From: Phymatolithon calcareum
Taxonomy: Eukaryota > Rhodophyta > Florideophyceae > Hapalidiales
DNA: 64,000 bases
Direction of reading: 5' to 3'
NCBI GenBank assembly: GCA_977006965.1
Contig: OZ345384.1
Location: forward strand, 992,001 to 1,056,000
Shown: piece by piece, positions 32,819-42,982 of the stretch
Numbering within the stretch: the stretch's first letter is position 1
How the letters are laid out: each line of letters starts with the position of its first letter
The notes under the pieces: model-generated
Seen by the model: the letters and a program-made list of their open reading frames with translations, nothing else
Told to the model about the DNA's origin: nothing
The model's database searches: none
Position numbers and translations under genes: made by a program

Positions 32819-33140
32819 CGGACCCGGGAAGTCGCTAAACTCGCCCATGGCGCCTCGGCGGAGAAACGACGTGGGACGTCGCAAACTCCCATGTGCGTAC
32901 CGTCGCTCGTCAAAAGACGGTACACTCTGCGTGGTAATAGAAGCAATATGATTTTCCCCCTCGAGATCTCTTCTGTGAGACCAGAGGTAGGTTTTGGAGT
33001 TTTGCCGACTATGCCACTTTTAGCGAAATGGAGCTTTTGGGTTCCGATTGATTCCTCTTGTCTCGCCAGAAGTGTTGCCACAAGCGACAGCAGATGCATT
33101 GGTAACCCTATAATAAAAATTTCCTCTTCTTCTTCTTCTT
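32819..33140 (+). mobile_element. Retroposon of unknown class, 322 bp, with TSD
   Basis: A perfect 14-bp TSD, CTTACAGCTATGGA, at 32805-32818 and 33141-33154. The plus-strand right end is AATAAAAATTTCC followed by TTC/CTT repeats, which looks like a 3' tail. The body has no tRNA-like A or B box and a plus-strand frame (MCVPSLVKRRYTLRG ...) of unknown meaning. It may be a 5'-truncated copy of an mRNA or of another LINE. Confidence 0.85.
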
Positions 33141-33157
33141 CTTACAGCTATGGAAAA

Positions 33158-33207
33158 ATGTCCGAAAACAACTACTTTTTTAAAGTACAGTAGTTGTTTT
33201 CGGACAT
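33158..33207. repeat. Perfect 19-bp hairpin with 12-nt loop
   Basis: ATGTCCGAAAACAACTACT (33158-33176) is exactly complementary to 33189-33207. This could be a tiny foldback transposon or the precursor of a small RNA. No TSD is obvious. Confidence 0.8.
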
Positions 33208-33329
33208 CATTTAAAATGAGAACATAAGCGAAGGATTGTAGCACAATGAAAAGTCTCTCAGGTGATAATTGACAAAGGGAGCTTCAATTAAACAGAAATC
33301 CAATCCAATCGTTACAGCCATAAATTGTA

Positions 33330-34018
33330 CAGTAGCCTTGCTGATGGATGTTTCCCATCTCTCTGCTCTGGACGACTCTTCGACCGCGCGTCTGGACTTC
33401 TTCCACGACCAGTTCGGTCTTCCGCCAAATTTTCAGTAGCTCTCGCTGTGCTGCTAGCATTCGTCTGTGCCTTCTGCATCACGCACACCAGCAACATCCG
33501 CGCAAGAAGTGCGCGCGCCGAAGAAACGGAGACGGCATCGCGAATATGACGCAGCGATGCTGCTTTTGCACTGCACATGCGCCAAAGCCACGGGCGAGGA
33601 AACCGATGTCAAAGAAACCACGCAAATCGTTTTCGTACTGGACCGCCGCCGAGCTACGCTTGCTCCTGAAAGAAAGAGTTGAACGCCATAGCATCTAGTG
33701 TGCGCGCAATGTTTAACCGACCGCCATCCGGCACGACGGATCAATGCGTTGAGACTGTGTTGACCTATGTGAAAGTACCGCTTCCGGCAGCACCAGCCAC
33801 AAAAATGCCCGCAAATCGAGGCCCGGACTGCGAATGCAACGCAAGATTTCCATCCGAGATGTGTCGGCTGGCACGAGCGATGCTGAAATTGTTTCGCTGG
33901 CGGGTCGGAATCTGTGCGTGGAAGTCGTTTTGCGTGCGCACCACAATGTTTGGGGCGTTATCTCACATTGTTACGCCAAATGGGGTCATCCGTTTCAACA
34001 CATGGTAGCCGGAGGGTC
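33330..34018 (+). pseudogene. SANT (CRAMPED/TKI1-like) pseudogene, copy 2
   Basis: After CAGTAGCCTTGCTGATG (compare CAGTAGCCTCGCTGGTG at 51461) about 290 bp of the gene's upstream and start region are deleted. Homology resumes at CCATCTCTCTGCTCTGGACG and continues through the basic region, SYWTAAELRL, and DAEIVSLAGRNLCVEVVLR to the same break point as copy 1 (34018). The middle of the SANT domain is deleted (33682-33692). Several frameshifts are present. No function is expected. Confidence 0.85.
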
Positions 34019-34987
34019 ATCTATCGCGTCACTTCTAAGGAGGTCTCTGTGCTTACGAACAGGCGATTTAAATATGCAATCTGTAGATATTAAATAAGAT
34101 AGCCTCCCAGGCCTAGATGCATTCATGTTACTCCTTGTGCTCTCAACAAAAACACCTTACAACGCGATACTGGTGTCCTTCCATTTTAGAGGAAACCAAG
34201 CAAGTCAGAATCCAAGACGCATTGAAACTTGCCTCACCAACATTCAGCGGGGTAAGATGTTTGACCTTATACCTGGGCGAGAATATTTCGCCTCCAACAG
34301 TTTCTCATTGCGAACAAATATAGACGTGTATTCAAGATTGAAAAGACTATAAAAATTTCTCATTGTGACAAAACATAGCCGGTCTCAATAGAGAATGACA
34401 AAACTGAGTTTTGGCCAGACAAGAGAACAAGATCCACTGGCACAAAAACAATCACAGTCAAGGAGAGTAATATAGTGAGATCTTTTGAGACAGAAACTTG
34501 TTGAACCGTCACACACACAGATGCAAGCCATCGATCCCCACTGCCAGGCAACTTCTTCCAGTCTTCCTTGCGATTATTTTGGCTTCCGCAATTGTTCAGG
34601 CCATTACTCTCTCTGCCAGGGTATCCACTGCGGTGGCGATCCTTGTGACCCCAGCCCCACTTTCTTATTTGTCCGGTTTTCCCCAATGTTCGTGGAAAAT
34701 GCCATTGCTGGGACAAGATATCCTAGACTGCAACAGCCTGTGAGGCTTTTAAATAAATACACATGAATTGAAAAAACTAGGTCATATTCTGTCCTCGATT
34801 TCCAGGATCAATGTAATTGTGCTGTACAATTTGTTGACGAGCCGTTGACATCGATCTACAGAGTATGGACCTCATACATATCGCCTGCCGTGCAAGCTCT
34901 GCGATTCCTTTATTCATCTTTGTTGGCTTTGGGGATGTGTGATGTTTTATTTTAAAAACTCCCAAAACCTCAATTTGAGTAACAGGG

Positions 34988-36006
34988 GGGGGAAATTGTA
35001 GATTTTTATTTTAGAAGCCCTCAACGCCGGTATTCACCAACACCAGAGCAGCTTCCCGTTGATACTGCCATCTCATTACCCAATCAGATCACATTACACT
35101 ATCATTTCTTCTAACATATGGATTTCCAGTGCTAAAAGTTTGTCAATCGCCGTTTTCGTCCCTTTTTCCCAAGATTCTTCTGCTCTTGGACTTGTCAAAT
35201 TTCGTTGTAGAGTTTTCAGATTCTCTTCTGCGACCTCGTTGAAATGTTCAACGTACGACTCTGCTCTTCGTGGTGGGAAGCGGCCGAAGAACCACTTAAC
35301 TGCTAGGAGTCGGTGTTTCCTGGATCGAATTTGGAGTACAGGGCTTACTTTCTCCTTAGTGTCCACGGTAATTTTTCTCTCTTTTTCTTCTTCCTTTTCA
35401 ATCCATTCCTGTCGTCGGCGGTGGCTCTCGTGTTTGTGGGTCACCAGCCCTCGTACGGCTCGCTCGGTACTGCCTCTTAAGAGCTCATGCTCCTGCAGAT
35501 AGCGGATATCCATCTCTGCTTGCTGTATGTCCCCTTCTTTTCCAGCGTAATTTTCTTCCTTCTCAATTTCGTCCTTCCCTCGTATAAGCCTCTGTGCGAA
35601 GTGCTCTCCGAGTTGCGCTCTTCTTATCTTTGGTGGAGTAATTCTACAGAGGGCTCGCATTCGGGCGTGCAATCGTTTCGCGTAGTTACCGAAGGCAACA
35701 GAGTAGAACAAACCCTCCGCTTGGTTGATCTGCGCTTCGACTGAGTTTGTCCATGGTGTGAGGTGTATCGCGTACTCCCATCTGCATTGCACAAGAGCCT
35801 TGTACATTGCTATATTCGTGGTAGTAGCTAGTCCTTGCGCTTGGACTCCCAGGTCTTTTAGTCCCATGATGATTCCCTTCGCCGCGTTGATGCGGTTTAG
35901 TGTTGCGTGGTGGGTTACTCCCGTGTTGTCGATCGTGGTTCCCAGGTATTCCAGTAGGCGGGTTTCGTGGAGCTCCTGGCCTGAGAGCCGGAACTTGCGT
36001 TTGAAT
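34988..36006 (-). mobile_element. LINE-A copy, 1,019 bp, inserted in a LINE-B tail
   Basis: TSD AATTTGAGTAACAGGG (16 bp) at 34972-34987 and 36007-36022, lying in the conserved 3' tail of a minus-strand LINE-B. It keeps one open frame (35094-35867) for the C-terminal half of ORF2 (LGVQAQGLATTTNI ... GRFPPRRAESYVEHF). It is about 97% identical by eye to the 38.3-kb copy, so both are recent. Confidence 0.95.
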
Positions 36007-36098
36007 AATTTGAGTAACAGGGTACCTTCTCAGTGTTGGTCACACTCTATTCTCTTAGATTCACCTCAATTTGAATCTTTTTCCCGTGAGCGCCCGGG

Positions 36099-36330
36099 GT
36101 ATATTTGATGATTTTATTTTGATATCTTCCAAAGCCTCACCTTGGAGTAACGGGGCAGCTCTTGTGATATTCTCTAAGCTAAAGTCCTCTGGCTACTCAA
36201 AACTTTCTTGATTCGTAAATCTCTCCGGACAAGAGCTCCTGTGAGTCTCTTGCACTCAAACTCAATTTTTGTACTCCTTTTCGACGACGCTAGAGTACGC
36301 TGTAAGGCGACTAGTTCGATCACCGCGGTA
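36099..36330 (-). mobile_element. LINE-B 3' fragment
   Basis: The minus strand encodes decayed LINE-B C-terminal residues (VIELVALQRTLASSK, ECKRLTGALVRRDLRIKKV) and a tail AAAATAAAATCATC ending at CCCC (36095-36098). Confidence 0.7.
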
Positions 36331-36443
36331 ATCCCACAGTAGGCACCCACTACTGTCGTGGATCTCGTCGGCAGGAGACGAAACGTGGTGCATTATCGAC
36401 CGAGGGGTTCCGCAGCGCTCCCCTCTTAGTCCGTGCCTATAAC

Positions 36444-37331
36444 TGTAGCGCCCGCTGTTATGTCGCTGTCCCAAGGCGGTCTCGTTTTCCTCTCGCGACA
36501 ACTTGGTTCGCGATAGTCATGCTGCTCGTGGTAGGTGATCTGTTGGGCCATACTTGCACGTGTCTCTCGTGTGTCTATGTGCTGCATCGCTGTCTTTTGC
36601 GTAGGTTGTAGTATATAAGCTAGTTTGTTCCTTCCTCTGAGTAAAGGAAGGTGGGGAGTTCTGGATTTCGGCTCGAATGCTCGGCTCGTAGCACGCTCAA
36701 CGTGGCCTGCACGGCCCTTCGACCACGCGGAGTCGGAGCTCTTCCCAAACTTCTTGGACGCAACCGTCGTCATGCAAGCCAGCACGGAGACAACTGCGCT
36801 CAAGTTCCCTTTTCCCTTTTTCAAGCGTCTGTACCAAGGTTGACGGCCAAGCCATGGTCGCCGCTTGAAGACGACGTCGTCCCGGCTCGTCTTTTCCTTC
36901 TTCCCTTCTTTTGTTCGTCTTGTCGTAAGAGGCGCAGTGTCGTCCGTTCGGCTATCACCAAGCTCATCTTTCCCCATTCGCGAAGGCTCGCGCTCGTGTT
37001 GGATCCGCTCGACCGCTGGAGTTCCCGCAGGACTACCGCGCTTATCCTCATCACCTGGACGATTGTGTTGCACTCGTTGAGCTTCCGAAGCCCAGTACGA
37101 CGTAGCTTCGCGCTCGTGTCTGATCACCACGCCCGCTTGTGTTCCCGCAAAGCCCATAGAGTGCTCCGATGCTGATCTACACGCTTACTCTGTCTGTTTG
37201 TCGTGGATGTTTCGTTTGCTTTTCTTTCTTTCCTCCTCTTTTGTCTTGTCTCTCCCGCACTTTTCCTCTCTCTCTTCTCTTGGACTTTTCTCTCCCATGT
37301 GGCGTCGGGTTCTTTGGAGCCTGGCGCTACA
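36444..37331 (+). mobile_element. Solo LTR, 888 bp, second copy
   Basis: It starts TGTAGCGCC and ends GGCGCTACA, perfect inverted ends of nine bases, with a 5-bp TSD, ATAAC, at 36439-36443 and 37332-37336. TATATAAG at 36613-36620 is the likely promoter. It is colinear with the LTR at 18609-19449 in its first 400 bp. It interrupts the codons for SPLSPCLYN-IFMDTF of LINE-B. Confidence 0.95.
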
Positions 37332-37336
37332 ATAAC

Positions 37337-38180
37337 ATATTCATGGATACGTTCGCCGAAGCCGCCGCCCAGGTAACAAGAACAGTGTCCAAACATCCAG
37401 CGCAGCTGTTTGCGGATGGCGTTCTTCTTCCGGCAAAGAACGCAAAAGGATTGCAAAAACTATTGGACATAGCTACGAAGCGGGCAGCCGAAAACTCCAT
37501 GAAATGGAACACAAAGACAGGAAAGAGCGAGGTCCTTAAGTACAAAGGACTCGCAAAGAAGAAATTCTTCCTTTCAGGAAAAAAGCTGCACCAGGCCTGG
37601 AGACTGCCCTACCTCGGGATCAGTATGAACAACAACGGAGTCACCGATGATACAGCAATCTCAAGAGTTCGGAATGCGACGAAATGCATACACAAACTCC
37701 GCCAAATTGGCTTGAACGTCAGAGGACTCCAACCAGCCACGTGCATCAGGATTTTCAAGTCGTTAATTCTCCCCAAATGGGAGTATGCCAATCACCTGAC
37801 TCCGATCAAGAAACGACTACTTTCGGCAACTGAAGCAGCAGAAGGTCTTTTCTACAGATACGTTTTCGGAAAATATGTCGAGTATCGAAGGGAGAGGATG
37901 CGAGTGCTCTGCCGTCTCGCCAGCCCACAGATGAGGAAAATGCACTACGCCGAAAGGTTCGCCTTAAGCTTGGTAAAACGGAGGTAGTTCCTGGAGCTTT
38001 CAGAAGAATACCAGGGAAGAGAGGATGATCTGGAAGACGTATCAAAGGACATTGGTTATCTCGGGGAAGCGGAACACCTTAAAGAAGCTCGGAAACAAGC
38101 GGAAGAAGATATGGTGTCAAAAAAGCGACGCCTACAAGCAACTGTCAAAGTCTGGTCGTTGTAATAAGAGGGCCGGACAG
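37337..38180 (+). pseudogene. LINE-B RT C-terminal half (broken)
   Basis: The frame 37337-37987 encodes IFMDTFAEAAAQV, LFADGVLL (FADD in active enzymes), KTGKSEVLKYKG, YLGISMNNNGVTDD and the C-terminal region LFYRYVFGKYVEYRRERMRVLC. A TAG at 37985 and frameshifts follow; the protein then resumes as LPVVLYIRDRTARLRCLRVIFNR to 38330 and beyond the LINE-A insertion. Family members at 44.5, 48.4 and 31.2 kb share these motifs. Confidence 0.8.
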
Positions 38181-38456
38181 TTAAAATCCCGATCGGCGTA
38201 GCGAACGACCTACCAGTAGTGCTATATATAAGGGACAGAACTGCGCGGTTGAGATGCCTGAGAGTCATTTTCAACAGAGTTCCTTTGTTGCGAAAATCCA
38301 TTCTGGCTAATTATTTTGGGACTGGTGCAGTAGTTGAGCTTATCGGGGGGGGGGGAAATTGTAGGTTTTTATTTTAGAAGCCCTCAACGCCGGTATTCAC
38401 CAACACCAGAGCAGCTTCCCGTTCATACTGCCATCTCATTACCCAATCAGATCACA

Positions 38457-41400
38457 TTACACCTTCATTTCTTCTAACATATGGATTTCCAAAGCTAAAA
38501 GTTTGTCAATCGCCGTTTCCGTCCCTTTTTCCCAAGATTCTTCTGCTCTTGGACTTGTCAAATTTCGTTGTAGAGTTTTCAGATTCTCTTCCGCGACCTC
38601 GTTGAAATGTTCAATGTACGACTCTGCTCTTCGTGGTGGGAAGCGGCCAAAGAGACACTTAACTGCTAGGAGTCGGTGTTTTCTGGATCGAATTTGGAGT
38701 ACCGGGCTTGCTTTCTCCATAGTATCGACAGTAATTTCTCTCTCTTTTTCTTCTTCCTTTTCCATCCATTCCTGTCGTCGGCGATGGCTCTCGTGTTTGT
38801 TGGTCACCAGCCCTCGTACGGCTCGCTCGGTACTGCCTCTTAAGAGCTCATGCTCTTGCAGATAGCGGATATCCCTCTCTGCTTGCTGTATGTCCCCTTC
38901 TTTTCCTGCGTAATTTGCTTCCTTCTCGATTTCGTCCTTCCCTCGTATAAGCCTCTGTGCGAAGTGCTCTCCGAGTTGCGCTCTTCTTATCTTTGGTGGA
39001 GTAATTCTGCAGAGGGCTCGCATTCGGGCGTGCAATCGTTTCGCGTAGTTACCGAAGGCAACAGAGTAGAACAAACCCTCCGCTTGGTTGATCTGCGCTT
39101 CGACTGAGTTTGTCCATGGTGTGAGGTGTATCGCGTACTCCCATCTGCATTGCACAAGAGCCTTGTACATTTCTATGTTCTTGGTAGTAGCTAGTCCTTG
39201 CGCTTGGACTCCCAGGTCTTTCCGTCCCATGATGATTCCCTTCGCCGCGTTGATGCGGTTTAGTGTTGCGTGGTGGGTTACTCCCGTGTTGTCGATCGTG
39301 GTTCCCAGGTATTCCAGTAGGCGGGTTTCGTGGAGATCCTGGCCTGAGAGCCGGAACTTGCGCTTGAATAATCCAGGATAGATAAGCACTTCGCTTTTTC
39401 CTTTCTTAGTGTTCCATGTCATTCCATTTTCTGTGGCCCAGCTCGTCGCCGTATCCAAAAGCCATTGCATGCCATCGGAATTGGCGGTTTGGAGCTGCAC
39501 GTCGTCCGCGAAAAGTATCGCGGGGTGCTTCGACATATGTCGAGGTGCTTTTTCCATAGCTAACGCGAATGTGTCCATGAACAAGTTGTACAAGCAGGGG
39601 CTCAGGGGCGATCCTTGGGGGACTCCGCGGTCAATAAGGAGCCACTTCTTTTCCTCGTCTCCGGCCGTTGTAATCCAGGATGGTTTGAGGAGGTATCTGA
39701 CCATCTCCGCTAAGTGTGCTGGTAGGCATTTGTCCACACGCTTCTGGAGTATGTCCCTAGGAACCCGATCGTAAGCCGCGGAGAGATCGAGAACGGCTAC
39801 AAAGCGGTGTCCCTTCTTCATTGTGCTCGTGGACCTTAGTATCGCGAGCTCTGTCCCCTTGTTTCTTTGGAATCCTAACTGGAAGTGGGGAAACTTGTAC
39901 CGCTAGCGTATCGCCGAGTCCATGGCAGCGTCAATTATTTTCCGCACTTGGCTTAGCAGCGATATCGGTCTGTAGTTCCCAGCTTCATGTGTCACTCCTT
40001 TCTTGTAAATCGGAATCAGCGTCGCTCTTCGCCAAGCCGTCGGGATGCATTTCAGCTTGCCGCACATCTCCCATAGGGACACAATCAGTTTCCCGCTCAT
40101 TTCCGGATTTGCTTGGAGCATTTCAACTCCGATCCTGTCAGGCCCAAGTGCTTTTCCTCGTGGTGCTCGCCGGACTGCACTTTTGATCCCTTCCCGAAGT
40201 GTCTTTGACAGTGTGAAATGCCTTAGGGTAGGGTTCCAGGCTTTCTCTGCTTTGCATACGTTGGCAATATGGGCTGTGAACATGTGGGGGCGCACGGGAG
40301 CCCCCAGCGCTCGATTAATCCCTCTTCGTTTCCGCTTACATCTTAAGATTTTGCTCAGCGTCTCCGTGGCTTTGCGGGGCGACTGATCTTCAACATCATC
40401 GATGTATTTTATATACTGCCCAGTTTTCGCCTTTCGTATTGCGGCGCGCATTTCTTTTCGGAACTTCTTGTATGTTTTCCAGTCCTCCGTTCTCATTGTT
40501 TTCTTTGCTTTCCGGTACAGGCGGGTTCTCTCTTTTGCCATTCGGTCCAGATTTCGCGTCCAGAATGGTTTAAAGCGTGGCGGTCGGCGGTGCTTGTTTG
40601 TCCACGGTTTGGTTACGAGCCGCCGGAATTTCTCGTACCATTTGTCCAACCCCTTCTTGTGACGGCAGCATCGTAGTTCCCGTAACATGCTGGGCCCCCA
40701 TTTTTCCATCGCTTTGGCCGCGCTTTCTGCTTTCTCCTCGCTCTTTCTCACTGTCGCTGAGATGAACGATTCCACCTTAGCTGGGGCCGGTTTCCTATGG
40801 TACACGTCCATAGCGACAGGGAGGTGTCCATTGCGTATTCCATCCCAAATCCCGTTGGGGGATTTCACCCTTGTCGTGTCAAGCGATTTGGTGGCAAACA
40901 AGTCGATGTTGCTGTTTCCTCTCGTTGATCTGTACGTAGCACCTGGTGCTGTGTGAATGCGCCAATTCGAGTTTGCAGCCCATTGTACAAGGTGTCTTCC
41001 TTTCATCTTGGATTTCGTGTCCCAGTGTTGGTGACGGGCATTGAGGTCTCCCATGAGCACCGACTTTCCTCTGCAGTGTGTTTGGACGAGGTCCAGATAC
41101 TCCGTAGTCTCTTGTCTCGAGGTATTCGGGGATAGGTACGCCACAGCGACGTTTATTCCCGCCACCATCGTCACGAGTAGCTGGGCGTGATCCGTCGCGT
41201 GACGAAACTTAACGTTAATTTTGAAGGGGAATCCTTTGCGCGTGAGGAGGGCGACCCCACCCCTAGGCTTAGCACGTGGTGGGCATGGCCTTGTCGTGGA
41301 TACCTGGTTGTAGGGGACCCTCAGCGATTGGTCCTCCTTTTGCCATGTCTCCGTAAGCCCGAGAATATCCACTCCGCTGTCTTTGAAGAGCTCCTCGACC

Positions 41401-41480
41401 ATACGCGGCATTTCCAGAGAGCCGCCAACGTTAAATGTGCAGATCTTTATAGAAGGATTCAAGTTCATTGTGTAACGCAT
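38457..41480 (-). pseudogene. LINE-A ORF2: APE endonuclease plus RT, one internal stop
   Basis: ATG at 41480 (a second ATG four codons later). Endonuclease: ICTFNVGGSLE, LGLTETW (catalytic Glu), LMGDLNARHQHWD, NSNIDLF and NGHLPV (the usual SDH is NGH, His kept). RT: GNYRPISLLS, then a TAG at 39904-39906, then VLDLSAAYDRVP, DRGVPQGSPLSP, AILFADDVQLQ and YLGTTIDNTGV. The C-terminal region has HLTPWTNSVEAQINQAEGLFY and GRFPPRRAESY, without RNase H or a CCHC knuckle. It nicks target DNA and copies its RNA at the nick. The single stop makes this copy inactive unless read through, but it is otherwise complete (1,007 codons). Confidence 0.88.
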
Positions 41481-41817
41481 GAGGACGGGGAGCTTTGCGA
41501 TGCCGTCGGGTTGTGCTTGATGTTGCTGGAGGGTATGGCTTTTCTTTGTGGCCCGCTTGACAGATCCGGTCCAGACTCCGGGTGACATCGCTGGGGCTGG
41601 TGTCCGTGTGCGGGTGATCTCTTCTCGTTGGTGTGTCCCTCTGGAGCTTCAGTGCTGAATGGGTCGTACTGGTCTTCGCTAGAGTTCTCACTGTGGACTG
41701 CATCTCCTCCGTTTTCGCCGTTGTACTTCGCGTGTCGCGATTTTCGGGATTTTTCTTGTCCCGATTCTTGTGCTCCAGTCGCCGCAGCTCGTGCTTTGCT
41801 TCGTTCTTTACGCTCTG

Positions 41818-42697
41818 TCACCAACAAGTCTTCCAGTTCAATCTGTTTGCGGTGTCTTCTGACTCTTCCCCCGCCATTTTTAGGGCCTCGTCTGCAAGAT
41901 TGGCGTTTTCTCGATACCATCTCCTGGTGTGGAAATCGGCGGTACCGGCTGCGCACTTCCTCATTCTTGATCGGATGGCGCGAAGGTTCCGATCTGTGTG
42001 CTCCCGTTTCGACATGTCTTGGCGTCTCGCCACGTTAGTACTCCAGATGCTGTACTTAGGGTCATATCTCAGGTGTGCGGCTCGTAGTGTGGCCACCGTC
42101 CGCGCAATTAGAGGCTTGTCAGTGAGGAATTCTAGGACTGCTCCACCGACGAACGACAGTCCAAGGACGGCCCGTCTGGGTAGAACTTTCACCAGTTCAT
42201 CGTACAGTTCTTTAAGCTGGTTCGGATGTTCATCGTTGCGTAGAAATCTACGGAAATACAGAGGAACAACTTGCGGCACGCTATGTCTCGGGGCCATGGT
42301 TTTCTTGATTACGGTTCGAAGATCAGCGATTTTTCCTTGTTCCCTCGCGGGGAACATTCTGTGATTCGGGGTGTACGCGGCGGCAATCTCGGCGTAAGTT
42401 CGAGGAAATTCAGGTCCTTTTTTCAGAATTGTTACTTCAGCGATGTCGCCTGAGGCGGTCTTGGGGTGCCGGTCGGTCGACACTGTTGACTTTTGGGGCT
42501 CCAGCGTCTCACCTGGCTCGCTAGTAGAGCCCTTCGTGGTCTTTTCCGTCACCGGTGGGGCTGAGGATATCTCCGTCGGCGAATGTCCTCGTGGTTTCCG
42601 TTGCGATACTCGGTGTTTTCCGTTGGGGCTATGCTCATTGACGTCGGGGGCGGCTATCTGTCGGGGTTCGTCTTCAGAATCGGCTCGTCCGAGGGTT
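41818..42697 (-). pseudogene. LINE-A ORF1 (5' incomplete)
   Basis: The frame is open from the 5' junction (42697) to a TGA at 41818. The same frame continues after this single stop to 41431 (basic, polar residues; AKHELRRLEHKNRDKK), overlapping the start of ORF2. There is no ATG in the first 260 bases. The central part (FRRFLRNDEHPNQLKELYDELV, LGLSFVGGAV, RTVATLRAAHLRYDPKYS) has predicted helices and a basic cluster, as expected for an RNA-binding ORF1 protein. No CCHC motif was found. The family is not one I recognise in detail. Confidence 0.65.
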
Positions 42698-42982
42698 TAG
42701 TTGAGCTTATCGTGTTGCAACGTATACTATGGTCTATGAAGATGGACCAAGAATCGGAACATGAATGCAAAAGATTTACTCGGGCCCTCACAAGGAGAGA
42801 AATTCGGATTAAGAAGATACTAGAGGGATAGTTGAGAGATGAGTATGGAAAACAGCCAGAAGCTGCCCTGTTACTCAAATTGAGGCTGTGGGAGCTTTTA
42901 AAATAAATCAACATATATCCCCACCTAATACAGATTTTCTCCAAAGGGGTGCTCAGTTGAATGTCAGTTGAATGTCAACCTT

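Larger units (their letters stand above)
32530..36098 (+). repeat. Duplicated segment, copy 2
   Basis: Bases 32545-32800 resemble 51180-51440 (for example CTTTTGAGCACCTCCGTG versus TCTTCTGAGCACCTCCGTG), the region upstream of the intact SANT gene. Bases 33355-34018 are the broken gene; 34018-34987 and 36023-36098 match copy 1. Insertions private to this copy are 32819-33140 and 34988-36006, and a deletion removes the gene's first part. Confidence 0.8.
38346..42697 (-). mobile_element. LINE-A, longest copy, 4,352 bp, two ORFs
   Basis: TSD TAGTTGAGCTTATCG (15 bp) at 38331-38345 and 42698-42712. It contains most of ORF1, and all of ORF2 (APE endonuclease and RT). Its 3' end on its own strand is TTCTAAAATAAAAACC, TACAATTT and about ten C. 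ORF1 is open up to the 5' junction without an ATG, so some 5' sequence is probably missing. Only one stop interrupts ORF2, so this is the reference copy for the family in the window. Confidence 0.95.
36335..42922 (+). mobile_element. LINE-B copy, host of two nested insertions
   Basis: Once the solo LTR (36444-37331) and LINE-A (38346-42697) are removed, about 1.3 kb of a plus-strand LINE-B remain. It is 5'-truncated near SSAGDETWCIIDRGVPQ and ends with the C-terminal residues ECKRFTRALTRREIRIKKI, a stop at 42829, and the tail GGAGCTTTTAAAATAAATC-AACATATATCCCC. The RT frame is restored across both insertion sites when one TSD copy is counted, which fixes the order of events. The FADD box is FADG, so this copy is inactive. 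Confidence 0.9.

Noticed and set aside
33120-33146. CTT repeat as an independent microsatellite
   Set aside because: It ends exactly at the TSD of the 322-bp insertion, so it is best read as the element's tail.
42552-42552. Start codon of LINE-A ORF1 at 42552
   Set aside because: The codon is GTG and the frame stays open to the 5' junction, so the true start is missing or upstream.
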